From the NCBI RefSeq assembly GCF_902832845.1, contig NZ_CADFDB010000003.1, forward strand, positions 387,265 through 451,264: a stretch of 64,000 nt of DNA. The letters are read 5' to 3'. Both the position numbers and the translations under genes were made by a program. The notes below the pieces were generated by a model. It was not told the origin of the DNA, ran no database searches, and was given only the letters and a program-made list of their open reading frames with translations. This document shows, piece after piece, positions 12,405-21,514 of the stretch; the first letter of the stretch is position 1, and each line of letters begins with the position of its first letter. Source of the stretch: Burkholderia metallica (GTDB lineage: Bacteria > Pseudomonadota > Gammaproteobacteria > Burkholderiales > Burkholderiaceae).

Positions 12405-13961
12405 ATGATGCCTCCGACGCGTGCCGTTCTCCGCCTTGCCGTTCGTGCAGCCGTCATGGCCGCGCTTCTGCCGGGCGTTTCATCCGCCGATGCGCAACAG
12501 CCAGCGTCGGCCCCACCCGCTTCTGCGCCTGCTTCGGCTCCCGCTTCCGCCCCGGCCGCCCCCCGCCCGCCTTCGCCCTGCCCGCCCGACTGGGAGCCGC
12601 AGATCTGCGAACTCAAGGCGGCGGTCGAAGTCCTGAAGCGGCAGCACCTGACCGACGTCGACATCGGCGCACTGCTCGACGCAACGACTCACGCGGGCAT
12701 CAAGACGTTGCCGTACGCGCGTTTCTTCGATCCGAAGGAAGAGCAGGAACGGCGCGAAGACGAACGGCACGCCCGCGACGGCACGCCCGGCATCGGCATC
12801 GTGTTCGAGACGCGGCCAGACGGGCTGCACATCGTCGACGTGATCCCCGACGCGCCCGCGGAAAAGGCCGGCGTGCGCCCCGACGATCTCGTCGTCGCGA
12901 TGAACGACACGAGCGTCGTCGGCATCGACGCCGCCGATCTGGCCCGGCTCGCCAAGGGCGACGCGGGTGTGCCGCTGAAACTGACGGTCCAGCGCGGCCG
13001 CTCGCATGCGGTGCTGGGCTTCGCGCCGGTACGGACGATCCTCAAGCCGCATCCGGCGACTGCGAAACGGCTCGACGGCGACATCCTGTACACGCGGCTG
13101 TCGAGCTTTCCGGAACCGGCGGTCGGCGACTACATCGACGCGGTGCAGGCCGCGCGCCGCGCGGGGCCGCCGGTGAAAGGCCTGATTCTCGATCTGCGCA
13201 TCAACGGCGGCGGCGCGCTCAACGCGGCGATCGGCATCACCGCGCTGTTCGCGGGACGCGACCGCACCGCGATGGTGACGGTCGAGCGCGGCGACGCCAA
13301 CCGCCGCCGCTACACGACCAACTGGCCCGATTACGCATTGCCGGTCATGCATGAACAGGATCCGCTCGCGCCACTGCAGGCCGACGACTGGTGGCGCACC
13401 GTGCCGCTCGTCGTGCTCGTCGACGGACAGAGCGCGTCGGCCGCCGAAGCGACCGCAGCCGCGCTGAAGGATCTCGGCCGCGCGAAGCTGCTCGGCATGC
13501 CGACCTACGGGAAGGGGCTCGCTCAGACGGGCGTCGACCTGATCGACGGCACACGCCTGAATTTCACGTTCGCGCGCAACCTGCGGCCGAACGGCTGCCC
13601 GATGGACGGCTACGGCGTCGTACCGGACTGGCTCGTGCCGCCGCGCCGCGACTCGGACATCGACGGCGTGCTGCTGTGGTACCGGGAAGCCGATCTCCCC
13701 CGTGCGCCGTATGCGGACCGGCTGGCGCCCGATCCGTTCGCGAAGGTGCGCAAGGAACGGCAGAAGCTGCGCGAGCAGCGTGCGCTCGCGAAGATCGATA
13801 CGGCGAAGAGCGCGGCGCTGCCGCAGCGCGAGTTCGGCACGGCAGCCGACTGGCAGCTCGCGCAGGCGCTTGCCGCACTGGCCGGGCGCCACGTGCAGAC
13901 GATCGCCCCCAATCCGCAACTGATGCCCGCACGGCCCGTGTGCGAGCGCGCCGGCAACTGA
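12405..13961 (+). CDS. S41-family (C-terminal processing) peptidase with PDZ domain
   Basis: The 518-residue exported protease begins with a signal peptide ending near SSADAQ, then a Pro/Ala/Ser linker. A PDZ domain (about residues 120-210, GIGIVFETRPDG ... AEKAGVRPDD) precedes the S41 core with LILDLRINGGGALNAAIG. The Ser in GQSASAAE (about 345) and the Lys in TYGKG (about 370) are spaced 25 apart like the Ser-Lys dyad of Prc/CtpA. It should cleave periplasmic or lipoprotein C-termini; the substrate is unknown. A TACAAT box at 12319-12324 is a possible -10. Part of its 3' half exists again, broken, at 11408-11565. Confidence 0.9.
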   Translation: MMPPTRAVLRLAVRAAVMAALLPGVSSADAQQPASAPPASAPASAPASAPAAPRPPSPCPPDWEPQICELKAAVEVLKRQHLTDVDIGALLDATTHAGIKTLPYARFFDPKEEQERREDERHARDGTPGIGIVFETRPDGLHIVDVIPDAPAEKAGVRPDDLVVAMNDTSVVGIDAADLARLAKGDAGVPLKLTVQRGRSHAVLGFAPVRTILKPHPATAKRLDGDILYTRLSSFPEPAVGDYIDAVQAARRAGPPVKGLILDLRINGGGALNAAIGITALFAGRDRTAMVTVERGDANRRRYTTNWPDYALPVMHEQDPLAPLQADDWWRTVPLVVLVDGQSASAAEATAAALKDLGRAKLLGMPTYGKGLAQTGVDLIDGTRLNFTFARNLRPNGCPMDGYGVVPDWLVPPRRDSDIDGVLLWYREADLPRAPYADRLAPDPFAKVRKERQKLREQRALAKIDTAKSAALPQREFGTAADWQLAQALAALAGRHVQTIAPNPQLMPARPVCERAGN

Positions 13962-13979
13962 CGCGCGCCGCCCGTCCTG

Positions 13980-15257
13980 TTACCGGAACCCGAACCGCCT
14001 GCGCAGCACGACCAGCGCCGCGAGGCTCAGCACGGCCGCGAACATCAGGTAGAAGCTCGGCGCGGTCTTCATCCCGGTCGCCTTGATCAGCCACGCGATG
14101 ATGAACGGCCCGAAGCCGCCGAAGATCGTCACCGCGACGTTGTACGCGAGCGACATCCCGGTCGTGCGCGTCTGCACCGGAAACACTTCGGACAACAGAC
14201 CCGGCAGCGCCGCGAAGTAGCCCGTCATCAGGAACGCGAGCAGCACCTGCAGCGCGATCAGCGTGCCGAAGCCCGGATGCGCGACCAGGTACGCGAACGC
14301 CGGATAGATCAGCACGAGGATGCCGACGGCCGGCGCGATCATCACGCGCACGCGGCCGTATGTGTCCGACCAGTGGCCGACGAGCGGCGCGAACGCCATC
14401 TGGATCACGCCGACCACGAGGATCGCCGCGAACGCGGCCGACGGCGCGAGGCCGAGCTGCTTCACGCCGTAAGTCGGCATGAACAGCACGAGATAGGTGG
14501 CGACGGTGCCGAGCACGACCACGCCCATCGCGGCGACGAGGCGCGCCTTGTGCGACGCGAACGTGTCGCGCAGCGGGTTCGCGGTGCCTTCGGCGGCGAG
14601 GAACTCGGGCGTCTCGTCGACCTTCGTGCGGATGTAGTACGCGACGGGCCCGAGCAGCAGCCCGAAGAAGAACGGCACGCGCCAGCCCCACGACGCCATC
14701 TGCGCGGCCGACAGCTGCGCGTTCAGCACGGTGCCGAAGCCGGCGGCGAGCAGCGTCGTGAGCCCCTGGCTCGCCACCTGCCAGCTCGCGAAGAAGCCGC
14801 GTCGCCCCGGCACGTGTTCGGCGAGAAATGCGGTCGCGCTGCCGAATTCGCCGCCGGCCGAGAAGCCCTGCATCAGCCGCGCGGCCACGAGAATCACCGG
14901 CGCGGCGACGCCGATCGTCTCGTAGGTCGGCAGCACCGCGATGATCAGCGTGCCGGCCATCATCAGCAGGATCGACAGCGTGAGCGCGGCCTTGCGGCCC
15001 GCGCGGTCGGCATACGCGCCGAGCACGATCGCGCCGAGCGGGCGCATGAAGAACGACACGCCGAACGTGCCGAGCGTGAGCAGCAGCGACACGGTGTCGT
15101 TGCCGGCCGGGAAGAACAGCTTCGAGATCGTCACCGCGAAGAAGCCGTAGACGACGAGATCGAACCACTCGAGCGCGTTGCCGATCGACGCGGCGACCAC
15201 CGCGCGCCACACGCGCGGCGACGAGGCCATGGAACGGGACGGCGTGACGGCATGCAT
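13980..15257 (-). CDS. MFS transporter, metabolite:H+ symporter (MHS) family
   Basis: The 425-residue, 12-span inner-membrane protein carries the MHS hallmark SIGNALEWFDLVVYGFFA in helix 1 and GAYADRAGRKAAL in the loop after helix 2, with FSAGGEFG in helix 4. The start at 15257 (MHAVTPSRS) follows AAGGAG; the frame stays open a further 35 codons upstream without a good ribosome site. Substrates of this family include citrate, ketoglutarate, proline-betaine and shikimate; the sequence alone does not decide. It is alone in its transcript, convergent with the S41 gene. Confidence 0.9.
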   Translation of the reverse strand: MHAVTPSRSMASSPRVWRAVVAASIGNALEWFDLVVYGFFAVTISKLFFPAGNDTVSLLLTLGTFGVSFFMRPLGAIVLGAYADRAGRKAALTLSILLMMAGTLIIAVLPTYETIGVAAPVILVAARLMQGFSAGGEFGSATAFLAEHVPGRRGFFASWQVASQGLTTLLAAGFGTVLNAQLSAAQMASWGWRVPFFFGLLLGPVAYYIRTKVDETPEFLAAEGTANPLRDTFASHKARLVAAMGVVVLGTVATYLVLFMPTYGVKQLGLAPSAAFAAILVVGVIQMAFAPLVGHWSDTYGRVRVMIAPAVGILVLIYPAFAYLVAHPGFGTLIALQVLLAFLMTGYFAALPGLLSEVFPVQTRTTGMSLAYNVAVTIFGGFGPFIIAWLIKATGMKTAPSFYLMFAAVLSLAALVVLRRRFGFR

Positions 15258-15360
15258 CGGCGATCTCCTTGTCGTTGTACGTTCTGTTCGAGGCGGCCGC
15301 TCGCGCGCCGTCGGCCTGCCCCCGGCGCCGCGTGCGACGCTCGGGCGATTATAGGCGCGC

Positions 15361-15397
15361 AAAAAAAAACGCCGCGCCCCCTGACGGGAACGCGGCG
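15361..15397 (-). terminator. Terminator after the b561-YceI operon
   Basis: CGCCGCG (15391-15397 complement) pairs with 15370-15376 around a GC-rich loop, followed on the minus strand by nine T. It separates the yceI operon from the downstream MFS gene. Confidence 0.85.
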
Positions 15398-15443
15398 GCG
15401 TGCTTGCGGCGGGCCGGCGCGAAGTCAGGCCCGGCCGGCGGGC

Positions 15444-16025
15444 TTACTGCTGCTTGACGGCTTCGGCCGTGATCAGCAGCTTCGTCTTCATCTTGAAGCC
15501 GTACTGCTTGCCGTAGTCGAGGCCGAAATCGTCGCGGCTGAATTCACCGACCGCGTCGACGCCGCACACCTCACGCTTGAGCATCGGGTGCGGCATGCAC
15601 TTGAACGAATCGATCTTCAGCGTGAGCGGCTTCGTGACGCCATGCAGCGTCAGGTTGCCGACCACCGACACCGGCTTGTCGCCGTCGAACTTGATCGTGC
15701 CCTTGTAGTTGGCCTGCGGGAATTTCGCGACGTCGAAGAATTCGTTCGTCTGCAGGTGCTCGTCGAGCTTCGCACTGCCGGTGTGGATCGACGCGATGTC
15801 GGTCGTCACGTCGACCGTGCCGGTCTTCGCCGCGCGGTCGAGCGTCACGGTGCCGCTCGACTTGTCGAACTTGCCGCGCCAGACCGACAGGCCGCCGAAG
15901 TGGTCGGCCTCGAAGCTCGGGTACGTGTGGCTCGGGTCGAACTGGTAGGTCGCGCTTTCGGCGAACGCCGAGAACGACAGCGAAGCGGCCAGCGCGCCGG
16001 CGGCGATCAACAGATGCTTTTTCAA
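15444..16025 (-). CDS. YceI-family periplasmic protein
   Basis: YceI proteins are lipocalin-like beta-barrels that bind polyisoprenoid lipids in the periplasm. I place the start at a TTG (16025) seven bases after AAGGAG, which gives the clean signal peptide [22 protein letters not shown]; the ATG at 16055 would add ten charged residues before it. The mature part has [19 protein letters not shown] and the central [12 protein letters not shown] motif. It is the last gene of an operon with another yceI and a cytochrome b561, as in the E. coli yceJ-yceI pair. Confidence 0.9.
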   Translation of the reverse strand: MKKHLLIAAGALAASLSFSAFAESATYQFDPSHTYPSFEADHFGGLSVWRGKFDKSSGTVTLDRAAKTGTVDVTTDIASIHTGSAKLDEHLQTNEFFDVAKFPQANYKGTIKFDGDKPVSVVGNLTLHGVTKPLTLKIDSFKCMPHPMLKREVCGVDAVGEFSRDDFGLDYGKQYGFKMKTKLLITAEAVKQQ

Positions 16026-16089
16026 ATCATTCTCCTTGGAACAGCGCCGCGCCATCGCGCGGCATTCGGGTGAGGCAACAGGCCGCCGC

Positions 16090-16650
16090 TTACTTCGTGG
16101 CGACGAGATGGAACTTGATCTGCACTTCGTCCGCGACGACCGACGTGTCCTTCCACTCGCCGGTGCCGACGTTGAACGTCGAACGCTTGATCGGCAGCAC
16201 GCCGTCGAAGGTCTGCGTCGCGCCGCTCTGCGTGACCGTGACGGGCACCGTGACGGTCTCGGCCTTGCCCTTGATCGTCAGCTTGCCGGTCACGTTGTAC
16301 TTGTTGCCACCCGCCGGCGCGATCGCCGACGACACGAACGTCGCCTGCGGATACGCCTTCGCGTCGAACCAGTCCTTGCCGGCGACCTGGTCGTTGTACA
16401 TCTTGTCGCCGAGATCGTAGCTGGCGACGTCGATCGTCATCTGGGCGCTGCCCTGCGCGGCTTTCGCCGGATCGAACTTCACCTGCGCGGCGAACTTCTT
16501 GAACACGCCTTCGGTCGGCACGTTCATCTGCTTCGACACGGCGGACACCTTGCTCTTCGCGAGATCGACATCGGCGAGCGCCGCGCCCGACGCGACAAGT
16601 GACACCGCGGCGAACGCGGTCAGCACGGAGCGGGAGAAAGACACTTTCAT
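16090..16650 (-). CDS. Second YceI-family periplasmic protein
   Basis: This 186-residue protein has a signal peptide ([26 protein letters not shown]) and a YceI lipocalin domain with [35 protein letters not shown] and a short C-terminus HLVATK. The ATG at 16650 follows AAGGA; an alternative ATG at 16662 overlaps the cytochrome b561 stop and would add four residues (MKDP). It differs strongly from the neighbouring YceI protein, so the pair is an old duplication or two independent types. Confidence 0.9.
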   Translation of the reverse strand: MKVSFSRSVLTAFAAVSLVASGAALADVDLAKSKVSAVSKQMNVPTEGVFKKFAAQVKFDPAKAAQGSAQMTIDVASYDLGDKMYNDQVAGKDWFDAKAYPQATFVSSAIAPAGGNKYNVTGKLTIKGKAETVTVPVTVTQSGATQTFDGVLPIKRSTFNVGTGEWKDTSVVADEVQIKFHLVATK

Positions 16651-16658
16651 GGGATCCT

Positions 16659-17219
16659 TCATTTGGCAAAGGGAAGCATTCGCGACAACAGGCCGTCGCG
16701 GTCCAACAACTGGTGCTTGAGCGCCGCGACCACGTGCAGCGACACGAGCGCAAGCAGAATGTAATTCAATGACACGTGAAGCATCTTGAAGGTTTCCTTC
16801 AGCACCGGATCGGGGTCGATCAGCCGCGGCAGCGGCACGATGCCGAGGTAGACGACCGGGATGTTCGACGCCGAGCTGTACAGGTAGCCCGTCACCGGAA
16901 TCACGATCATCAGCAGGTACAGCAGGATGTGCACGCCGTGCGACGCCGCCCGCTGCCACGCGGGCGTGCCGCCCGGCAGCGGCGGCGGCACGTGGGTCGC
17001 ACGCCACAGCACGCGGATGACGGCCAGCGCGAACGCCGTCACGCCGATCCACTTGTGCCACGAGAAATACTTCAGCTTGGTCGGCGTGAAGCCGGGGATG
17101 TCGGTCATCACCCAGCCCAGCGCGAACGCGCAGACGATCAGCAGCGCGATCAGCCAGTGCAGCGCGATCGCGGTCTGCGTGTAGCGGACCGGCGGGGCCG
17201 GCAGCGATTTCGATGCCAT
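16659..17219 (-). CDS. Cytochrome b561-type membrane haem protein
   Basis: This four-helix di-haem b protein of the prokaryotic b561 family (186 residues) shows IALHWLIALLIVCAF in helix 1, YFSWHKWIGV, ASHGVHILLYLLMIVIPVTGYLYSSA and SLHVVAALKHQ, providing the paired histidines for two haems. Such proteins pass electrons from the quinol pool to periplasmic acceptors. It is the first gene of the operon with two YceI proteins; YceI lipid binding and b561 quinone chemistry suggest shared handling of isoprenoid quinones, which is inference. The ATG has a TGAGGAATCCAAG ribosome site. Confidence 0.92.
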   Translation of the reverse strand: MASKSLPAPPVRYTQTAIALHWLIALLIVCAFALGWVMTDIPGFTPTKLKYFSWHKWIGVTAFALAVIRVLWRATHVPPPLPGGTPAWQRAASHGVHILLYLLMIVIPVTGYLYSSASNIPVVYLGIVPLPRLIDPDPVLKETFKMLHVSLNYILLALVSLHVVAALKHQLLDRDGLLSRMLPFAK

Positions 17220-17386
17220 CTTGGATTCCTCAGTTCAGCGAACGGCTGCGCCGGCCATGCGTCCGACGCTTGTCAAGGGCGCCATGCTACCGCAACCTTT
17301 TGACCCGCGCGGACTCTGAAGACAGGCGCGTCAGCCGGCCGACGGTTTCCTGTCATGTTACCGACCAGTCACTGTTCAGCCGTGCG

Positions 17387-17418
17387 TTGACACGCCGAAA
17401 AATGCCTTTTGGTAAGAT
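17387..17418 (+). promoter_or_regulatory. Possible promoter of the pqi operon
   Basis: A perfect -35 TTGACA (17387-17392) lies 20 bases before TAAGAT (17413-17418). The spacing is longer than ideal, so strength is uncertain. The pqiA start is 59 bases downstream. Confidence 0.4.
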
Positions 17419-17476
17419 TGGCGCGGGTTCCGGCCCCGTCGACGCCTGCCCCAGCCGTCGCACCACCGCCTTTTCC

Positions 17477-18142
17477 ATGCAACGAAACGACCTGATTGCC
17501 TGTCACGAGTGCGACGCACTGTTGCACAAACCACGCCTGAGCGGGCGTGAAATCGCGCGCTGTCCGCGCTGCGACGCGCTGCTCTATCGCAACAGCGCCG
17601 CGCAGATCGAGCGGATCTGCGCGCTCGCGCTCGCGGCGCTGATCACGTTCACGATCGCGCAGGGCTTTCCGATCCTCGAAATGGACGTGAACGGCAACCG
17701 CGTGCAGACCACGCTGATCGGCGCGATCGATTCGCTGTGGCACCAGGGCATGGAAATCGTCGGCGTGATGGTGTTCTGCTCGACCGTGCTGTTCCCGCTC
17801 ATCGAAATGGCCGCGCTGCTGTACCTGCTGCTGCCGATACGGCGCGGCGTCGTGCCGCCCGGTTTCAACCTGGTGCTGCGCGCGATCGAGCTGGTGCGGC
17901 CGTGGGGGATGATCGAGGTGTTCATGCTCGGCATCCTCGTGACGATCGTGAAGATGGTCAGCCTCGCGCGCGTGGTGCCGGAAGCCGCGCTGTTCGCGTT
18001 CGCCGCGCTCACGCTGATGATCGCGGTCGTGCTGATGTTCGATCCGCGCACGCTGTGGGACATCGCCGACGACCTGCGCGCCAGGCGCGCGCCCGGGCAG
18101 CCCGACGATGCCGCCCCGCTGCCGGAAGCCGCCCGCCGATGA
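17477..18142 (+). CDS. pqiA: PqiA family membrane protein, first half-module
   Basis: The ATG at 17477 gives 221 residues. The N-terminus carries a rubredoxin-like pair of CxxC knuckles (CHECDALLHKPR...CPRCDALL), followed by four predicted spans, e.g. ICALALAALITFTIAQGFP, ending in FDPRTLWDIADD. E. coli PqiA is one protein of about 417 residues with two such modules; here they are two genes joined by an ATGA overlap. PqiA forms the inner-membrane part of the PqiABC lipid-transport machine spanning the envelope. Confidence 0.93.
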   Translation: MQRNDLIACHECDALLHKPRLSGREIARCPRCDALLYRNSAAQIERICALALAALITFTIAQGFPILEMDVNGNRVQTTLIGAIDSLWHQGMEIVGVMVFCSTVLFPLIEMAALLYLLLPIRRGVVPPGFNLVLRAIELVRPWGMIEVFMLGILVTIVKMVSLARVVPEAALFAFAALTLMIAVVLMFDPRTLWDIADDLRARRAPGQPDDAAPLPEAARR

Positions 18143-18768
18143 CGATCCCGACCGCCGCCCGCGAAGGCTACGTCAGCTGCCACGCATGCGGGCTCGTGCA
18201 GACGCTCGACCATCCGCACGCACACTGCGCGCGCTGCGGCGGCGCGCTGCATTTCCGCACGCCGAACAGCCTGATGCGCACGTGGGCGCTGCTGCTCGCG
18301 GCCGCGATCCTCTACATTCCGGCGAACCTGCTGCCGATCATGCGCACCGCGTCGATCGTCGGCTCGCAGGAAGACACGATCATGAGCGGCGTCATCTATT
18401 TCTGGGTATCCGGCGACTGGCCGCTCGCCGTCGTCGTGTTCGTCGCGAGCATCCTCGTGCCGATGCTCAAGCTCGGCGTGCTGCTGATCCTCGTGATCAG
18501 CGCGCAGCGCCGCACCGCGTGGCGGCCGCTGCAGCGCACGCGGCTGTTCCGGATTGTCGAGCGCATCGGCCGCTGGTCGATGCTCGACATCTTCGTCGTG
18601 ACGCTGACCGTCGCGCTCGTCCATTTCCGTTCGCTCGCCGTCATCACGGCCGGCCCCGGCGCGCTCGCGTTCGGATCCGTCGTGATCCTGACGATGCTCG
18701 CGTCGATGCAGTTCGATCCCCGCCTGATCTGGGATCCAGTCGAAACCTCAGGGAATCACCATGAATAG
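18139..18768 (+). CDS. pqiA: PqiA family membrane protein, second half-module
   Basis: A 209-residue partner starts within the stop of the first pqiA gene (ATGA). It repeats the zinc-knuckle plan, CHACGLVQTLDHPHAHCARCGG, then four spans including LLLAAAILYIPANLLPIM, and ends FDPRLIWDPVE, matching the end of the first module. It overlaps the next gene, pqiB, by 8 bases. Both modules together correspond to one full-length E. coli PqiA. Confidence 0.93.
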   Translation: MTIPTAAREGYVSCHACGLVQTLDHPHAHCARCGGALHFRTPNSLMRTWALLLAAAILYIPANLLPIMRTASIVGSQEDTIMSGVIYFWVSGDWPLAVVVFVASILVPMLKLGVLLILVISAQRRTAWRPLQRTRLFRIVERIGRWSMLDIFVVTLTVALVHFRSLAVITAGPGALAFGSVVILTMLASMQFDPRLIWDPVETSGNHHE

Positions 18769-20380
18769 TCCACAAGGCCCGCAGCACGACGCGCCCCGGC
18801 CGCCCGATCCGACGATCTCGACGAAAAGCGGCTGGCTGCCGTCGCTCGTCTGGCTCGTGCCGCTGATCGCCGCGCTGATCGGCATCGGCCTCGTGATCAA
18901 GTCCGTGCGCGAGCGCGGCCCGGAAATCACGATCAGCTTCCACAGCGCCGAAGGGCTCGAGCCCGGCAAGACCCAGGTCAAGTACAAGGACGTCGAGATC
19001 GGCATGGTCAAGACGATCAAGCTGTCGAAAGACCTGTCGCGCGTGCTCGTCCAGGTGCAGCTCAAGAAGGAAGCCGAGGATTTCGCCGTGCAGGGCTCGC
19101 GCTTCTGGATCGTGCGGCCGCGCGTCGGCGCGACCGGCGTGTCGGGGCTCGGCACGCTGCTGTCCGGCGCGTACATCGGCGTCGATGCCGGGCACGGGCA
19201 GGACACGCTGACCGACTTCACCGGCCTCGAGACGCCGCCCGCCGTCACGGGCGACCAGAAAGGCACGCAGTACGTGCTGCGCGGCGATTCGCTCGGCTCG
19301 GTCGACATCGGCTCGCCCGTCTACTACCGGCGCGTGCAGGTCGGCCAGGTGGTCGGCTTCTCGCTCGACAAGGACGGCACGGGCGTGACGTTCAACGTAT
19401 TCGTCAATGCACCGTACGACCAGTACGTCGGCGTGAATTCGCGCTGGTGGCAGGCGAGCGGCGTCGACCTGCGGCTCGATTCGAGCGGCCTGAAGCTGAA
19501 CACGCAGTCGCTCGCGACGGTGATCCTCGGCGGCATCGCGTTCCAGACGCCGCCGAACCAGGGCAGCGGCGCGACGGCGCCGAACAACACCACGTTCCGC
19601 CTCGCCGCCGACGAGGGCGACGCGATGCGCGACCCGGACGGCCAGCCGCTGCATGTCGTGATGAACTTCAACCAGTCGCTGCGCGGGCTCGCCGTCGGCG
19701 CACCGGTGGACTTCCGCGGGATCGTGCTCGGCGAAGTGACGAACATCGGCATCGACTACGATCCGAAGACGAAGAACTTCACGATGCCGGTGACGATGAA
19801 CGTGTATCCGGAGCGCCTCGGCCGCCGCTTCCGCGAGACGATCGAAAGCAAGGGCGAACCGGCCCGCCGCGAGATCGTCGAGCGGCTCGTCCAGCACGGG
19901 CTGCGCGGCCAGCTGCGCACCGGCAACCTGCTGACGAGCCAGCTGTACGTCGCGCTCGACTTCTTCCCGAAGGCGCCCCCCGTGAAGATCGACACCGCAC
20001 GCCAGCCGCTCGAGCTGCCGACGGTGCCGAACACGCTCGACGAGCTGCAGCTGCAGGTCGCCGACATCGCGAAGAAGCTCGACAAGGTGCCGTTCGACCA
20101 GATCGGCGCGAACCTGAACAGCGCGCTCGCGAATGCCGACAAGCTGTTCAAGCAGCTCGACACGCAGGTCGCGCCGGAAGCGCGCGACACGCTGTCGGCC
20201 GCGAAGCAGACCTTCTCGACCGCCGAAGCGACGCTGCAGCAGGATTCGCCGCTGCAGTCCGACGTGCGCGGCGCACTGAAGGAGCTCACCCGCACGCTGC
20301 AGTCGCTGAACGCGCTCGCCGACTACCTCGAGCGCCACCCCGAATCGCTGCTCAAGGGCAAGCCAGGAGATAAACAATGA
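18761..20380 (+). CDS. pqiB: MCE-domain intermembrane transport protein PqiB
   Basis: PqiB is the periplasm-spanning syringe of the Pqi system, anchored in the inner membrane. The 539-residue protein (E. coli: 546) has one N-terminal span (WLPSLVWLVPLIAALIGIGLVI, about 25-46) and three MCE repeats, seen from GPEITISFHSAEGLEPGKTQVKYKDVEIG, the DSLGSVDIGSPVYYRRVQVGQV block and LRGLAVGAPVDFRGIVLGEV. A helical C-terminal region from about residue 410 forms the needle. It overlaps pqiA2 by 8 bases and pqiC by 4. Confidence 0.95.
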   Translation: MNSPQGPQHDAPRPPDPTISTKSGWLPSLVWLVPLIAALIGIGLVIKSVRERGPEITISFHSAEGLEPGKTQVKYKDVEIGMVKTIKLSKDLSRVLVQVQLKKEAEDFAVQGSRFWIVRPRVGATGVSGLGTLLSGAYIGVDAGHGQDTLTDFTGLETPPAVTGDQKGTQYVLRGDSLGSVDIGSPVYYRRVQVGQVVGFSLDKDGTGVTFNVFVNAPYDQYVGVNSRWWQASGVDLRLDSSGLKLNTQSLATVILGGIAFQTPPNQGSGATAPNNTTFRLAADEGDAMRDPDGQPLHVVMNFNQSLRGLAVGAPVDFRGIVLGEVTNIGIDYDPKTKNFTMPVTMNVYPERLGRRFRETIESKGEPARREIVERLVQHGLRGQLRTGNLLTSQLYVALDFFPKAPPVKIDTARQPLELPTVPNTLDELQLQVADIAKKLDKVPFDQIGANLNSALANADKLFKQLDTQVAPEARDTLSAAKQTFSTAEATLQQDSPLQSDVRGALKELTRTLQSLNALADYLERHPESLLKGKPGDKQ

Positions 20381-21102
20381 CGACACGCGTGAACGGTTTC
20401 GCGAGCGGCGCGGCGGCGGCTGTCGCCGCTATTGCGCTCGCCGCATGCAGCTCGCCGCCCGCGCGGTTCTACACGCTCAGCCCTGCCGACGCCGCAGCGC
20501 CCGTGCGCACCGCGCCGGCCAATCCGGCGTTCCTGATCGAAGTGCCGGCCGTCGGCGTGCCCGAGCAGGTCGCGAAGAACCAGCTGGTCGTGCAGAAGAA
20601 CGCCGCGCAGGTCGACGTGCTCGAGCAGGAACGCTGGGCGTCGCCGCCCGCCGACGAGATCCGCCGCGCGCTGTCTGACGATCTCGCCGCGCAGCTCGGC
20701 ACGATCGACGTCGCGAATTCCGCGTACCCGCCCGGCGTGCCCGTGTATCGGATCAGCGTCAACGTGCAGCGCTTCGAGTCGTGGCCAGGCAAGCGTGCGG
20801 CGGTCGACGCGGTGTGGAGCGTGCGCTCGCTCGCCACGCAGGCCGTGATGACCTGCCGCACGAGCGTCGCGGAACCGGTCGCCGACGGCTACGACGCGCT
20901 CGTCGCCGGCCACCGGCGCGCACTCGACGTGATTGCCGCGCAAGCCGCGGCCGGCGTGCGCGCGATGGCCGCGCGCCGAAGCGCACCGGCTGCGACGGCG
21001 CCGGCGGCCGGCGGCAAGACGGCCGCCGCGCCGGTCGTGCCGTGCCCGGCCAACCCGACATCCGGCGGCGACGCCGGCGCGACGGGCAAGTCCGGCGCGT
21101 AG
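20377..21102 (+). CDS. pqiC: PqiC/YmbA-family outer-membrane lipoprotein
   Basis: The signal peptide ends in a lipobox LAAC with Cys24, followed by SSPPARFYTLSP, the usual start of the PqiC (ABC-type transport auxiliary lipoprotein) domain. The domain continues through EVPAVGVPEQVAKNQLV and ERWASPPADEIRRALSDDL. A Pro/Ala-rich C-terminal tail with two Cys is not part of the family core. It begins in an ATGA overlap with pqiB and completes the system by binding the MCE needle at the outer membrane. Confidence 0.93.
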   Translation: MTTRVNGFASGAAAAVAAIALAACSSPPARFYTLSPADAAAPVRTAPANPAFLIEVPAVGVPEQVAKNQLVVQKNAAQVDVLEQERWASPPADEIRRALSDDLAAQLGTIDVANSAYPPGVPVYRISVNVQRFESWPGKRAAVDAVWSVRSLATQAVMTCRTSVAEPVADGYDALVAGHRRALDVIAAQAAAGVRAMAARRSAPAATAPAAGGKTAAAPVVPCPANPTSGGDAGATGKSGA

Positions 21103-21227
21103 GCGTGCGGCGCGCGGGCGAACGCTCGACGACGCGTTCGCCTGCGCGGCCTCGTCCCGCGCAACGCGCCCCCTCGCGCTCGCCGGTAGCCGTCGGCGAG
21201 GCCGTGCCGCAGCCGGCCTCGCATCGC

Positions 21228-21246
21228 GGCCATCTGCCGGATGGCC
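21228..21246 (+). terminator. Weak hairpin after the pqi operon
   Basis: GGCCATC (21228-21234) pairs with GATGGCC (21240-21246) around a 5-base loop, followed by ATTTGCATT. It may end the pqi transcript, but the T tract is poor. The rest of the 412-base gap between pqiC and the next gene shows no gene and no clear promoter. Confidence 0.35.
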
Positions 21247-21514
21247 ATTTGCATTGTTTGTCAAAGTGGGCCGGAACCGGCGCCATGCAAAGTAGTCTGC
21301 TTGCGTTTTCGGGCCCGATTGACGATCCTACGCACTTTCAGGCTCGCGCCGCCCGTCGTGCGCGCCAGCCAGCGGCGCCGGGCCGCGTTCGGCCCGACCG
21401 CCGTGCCTCCCGGCGCCCGGCTACCGGCCCCGTCTCACCCGTTCCCCCGGCGCCGCGCCGTCTCCCCGGCCGGCATCCCGAACCCGCCCGCCGAGGGCTT
21501 TCGCTATTCCGTAT

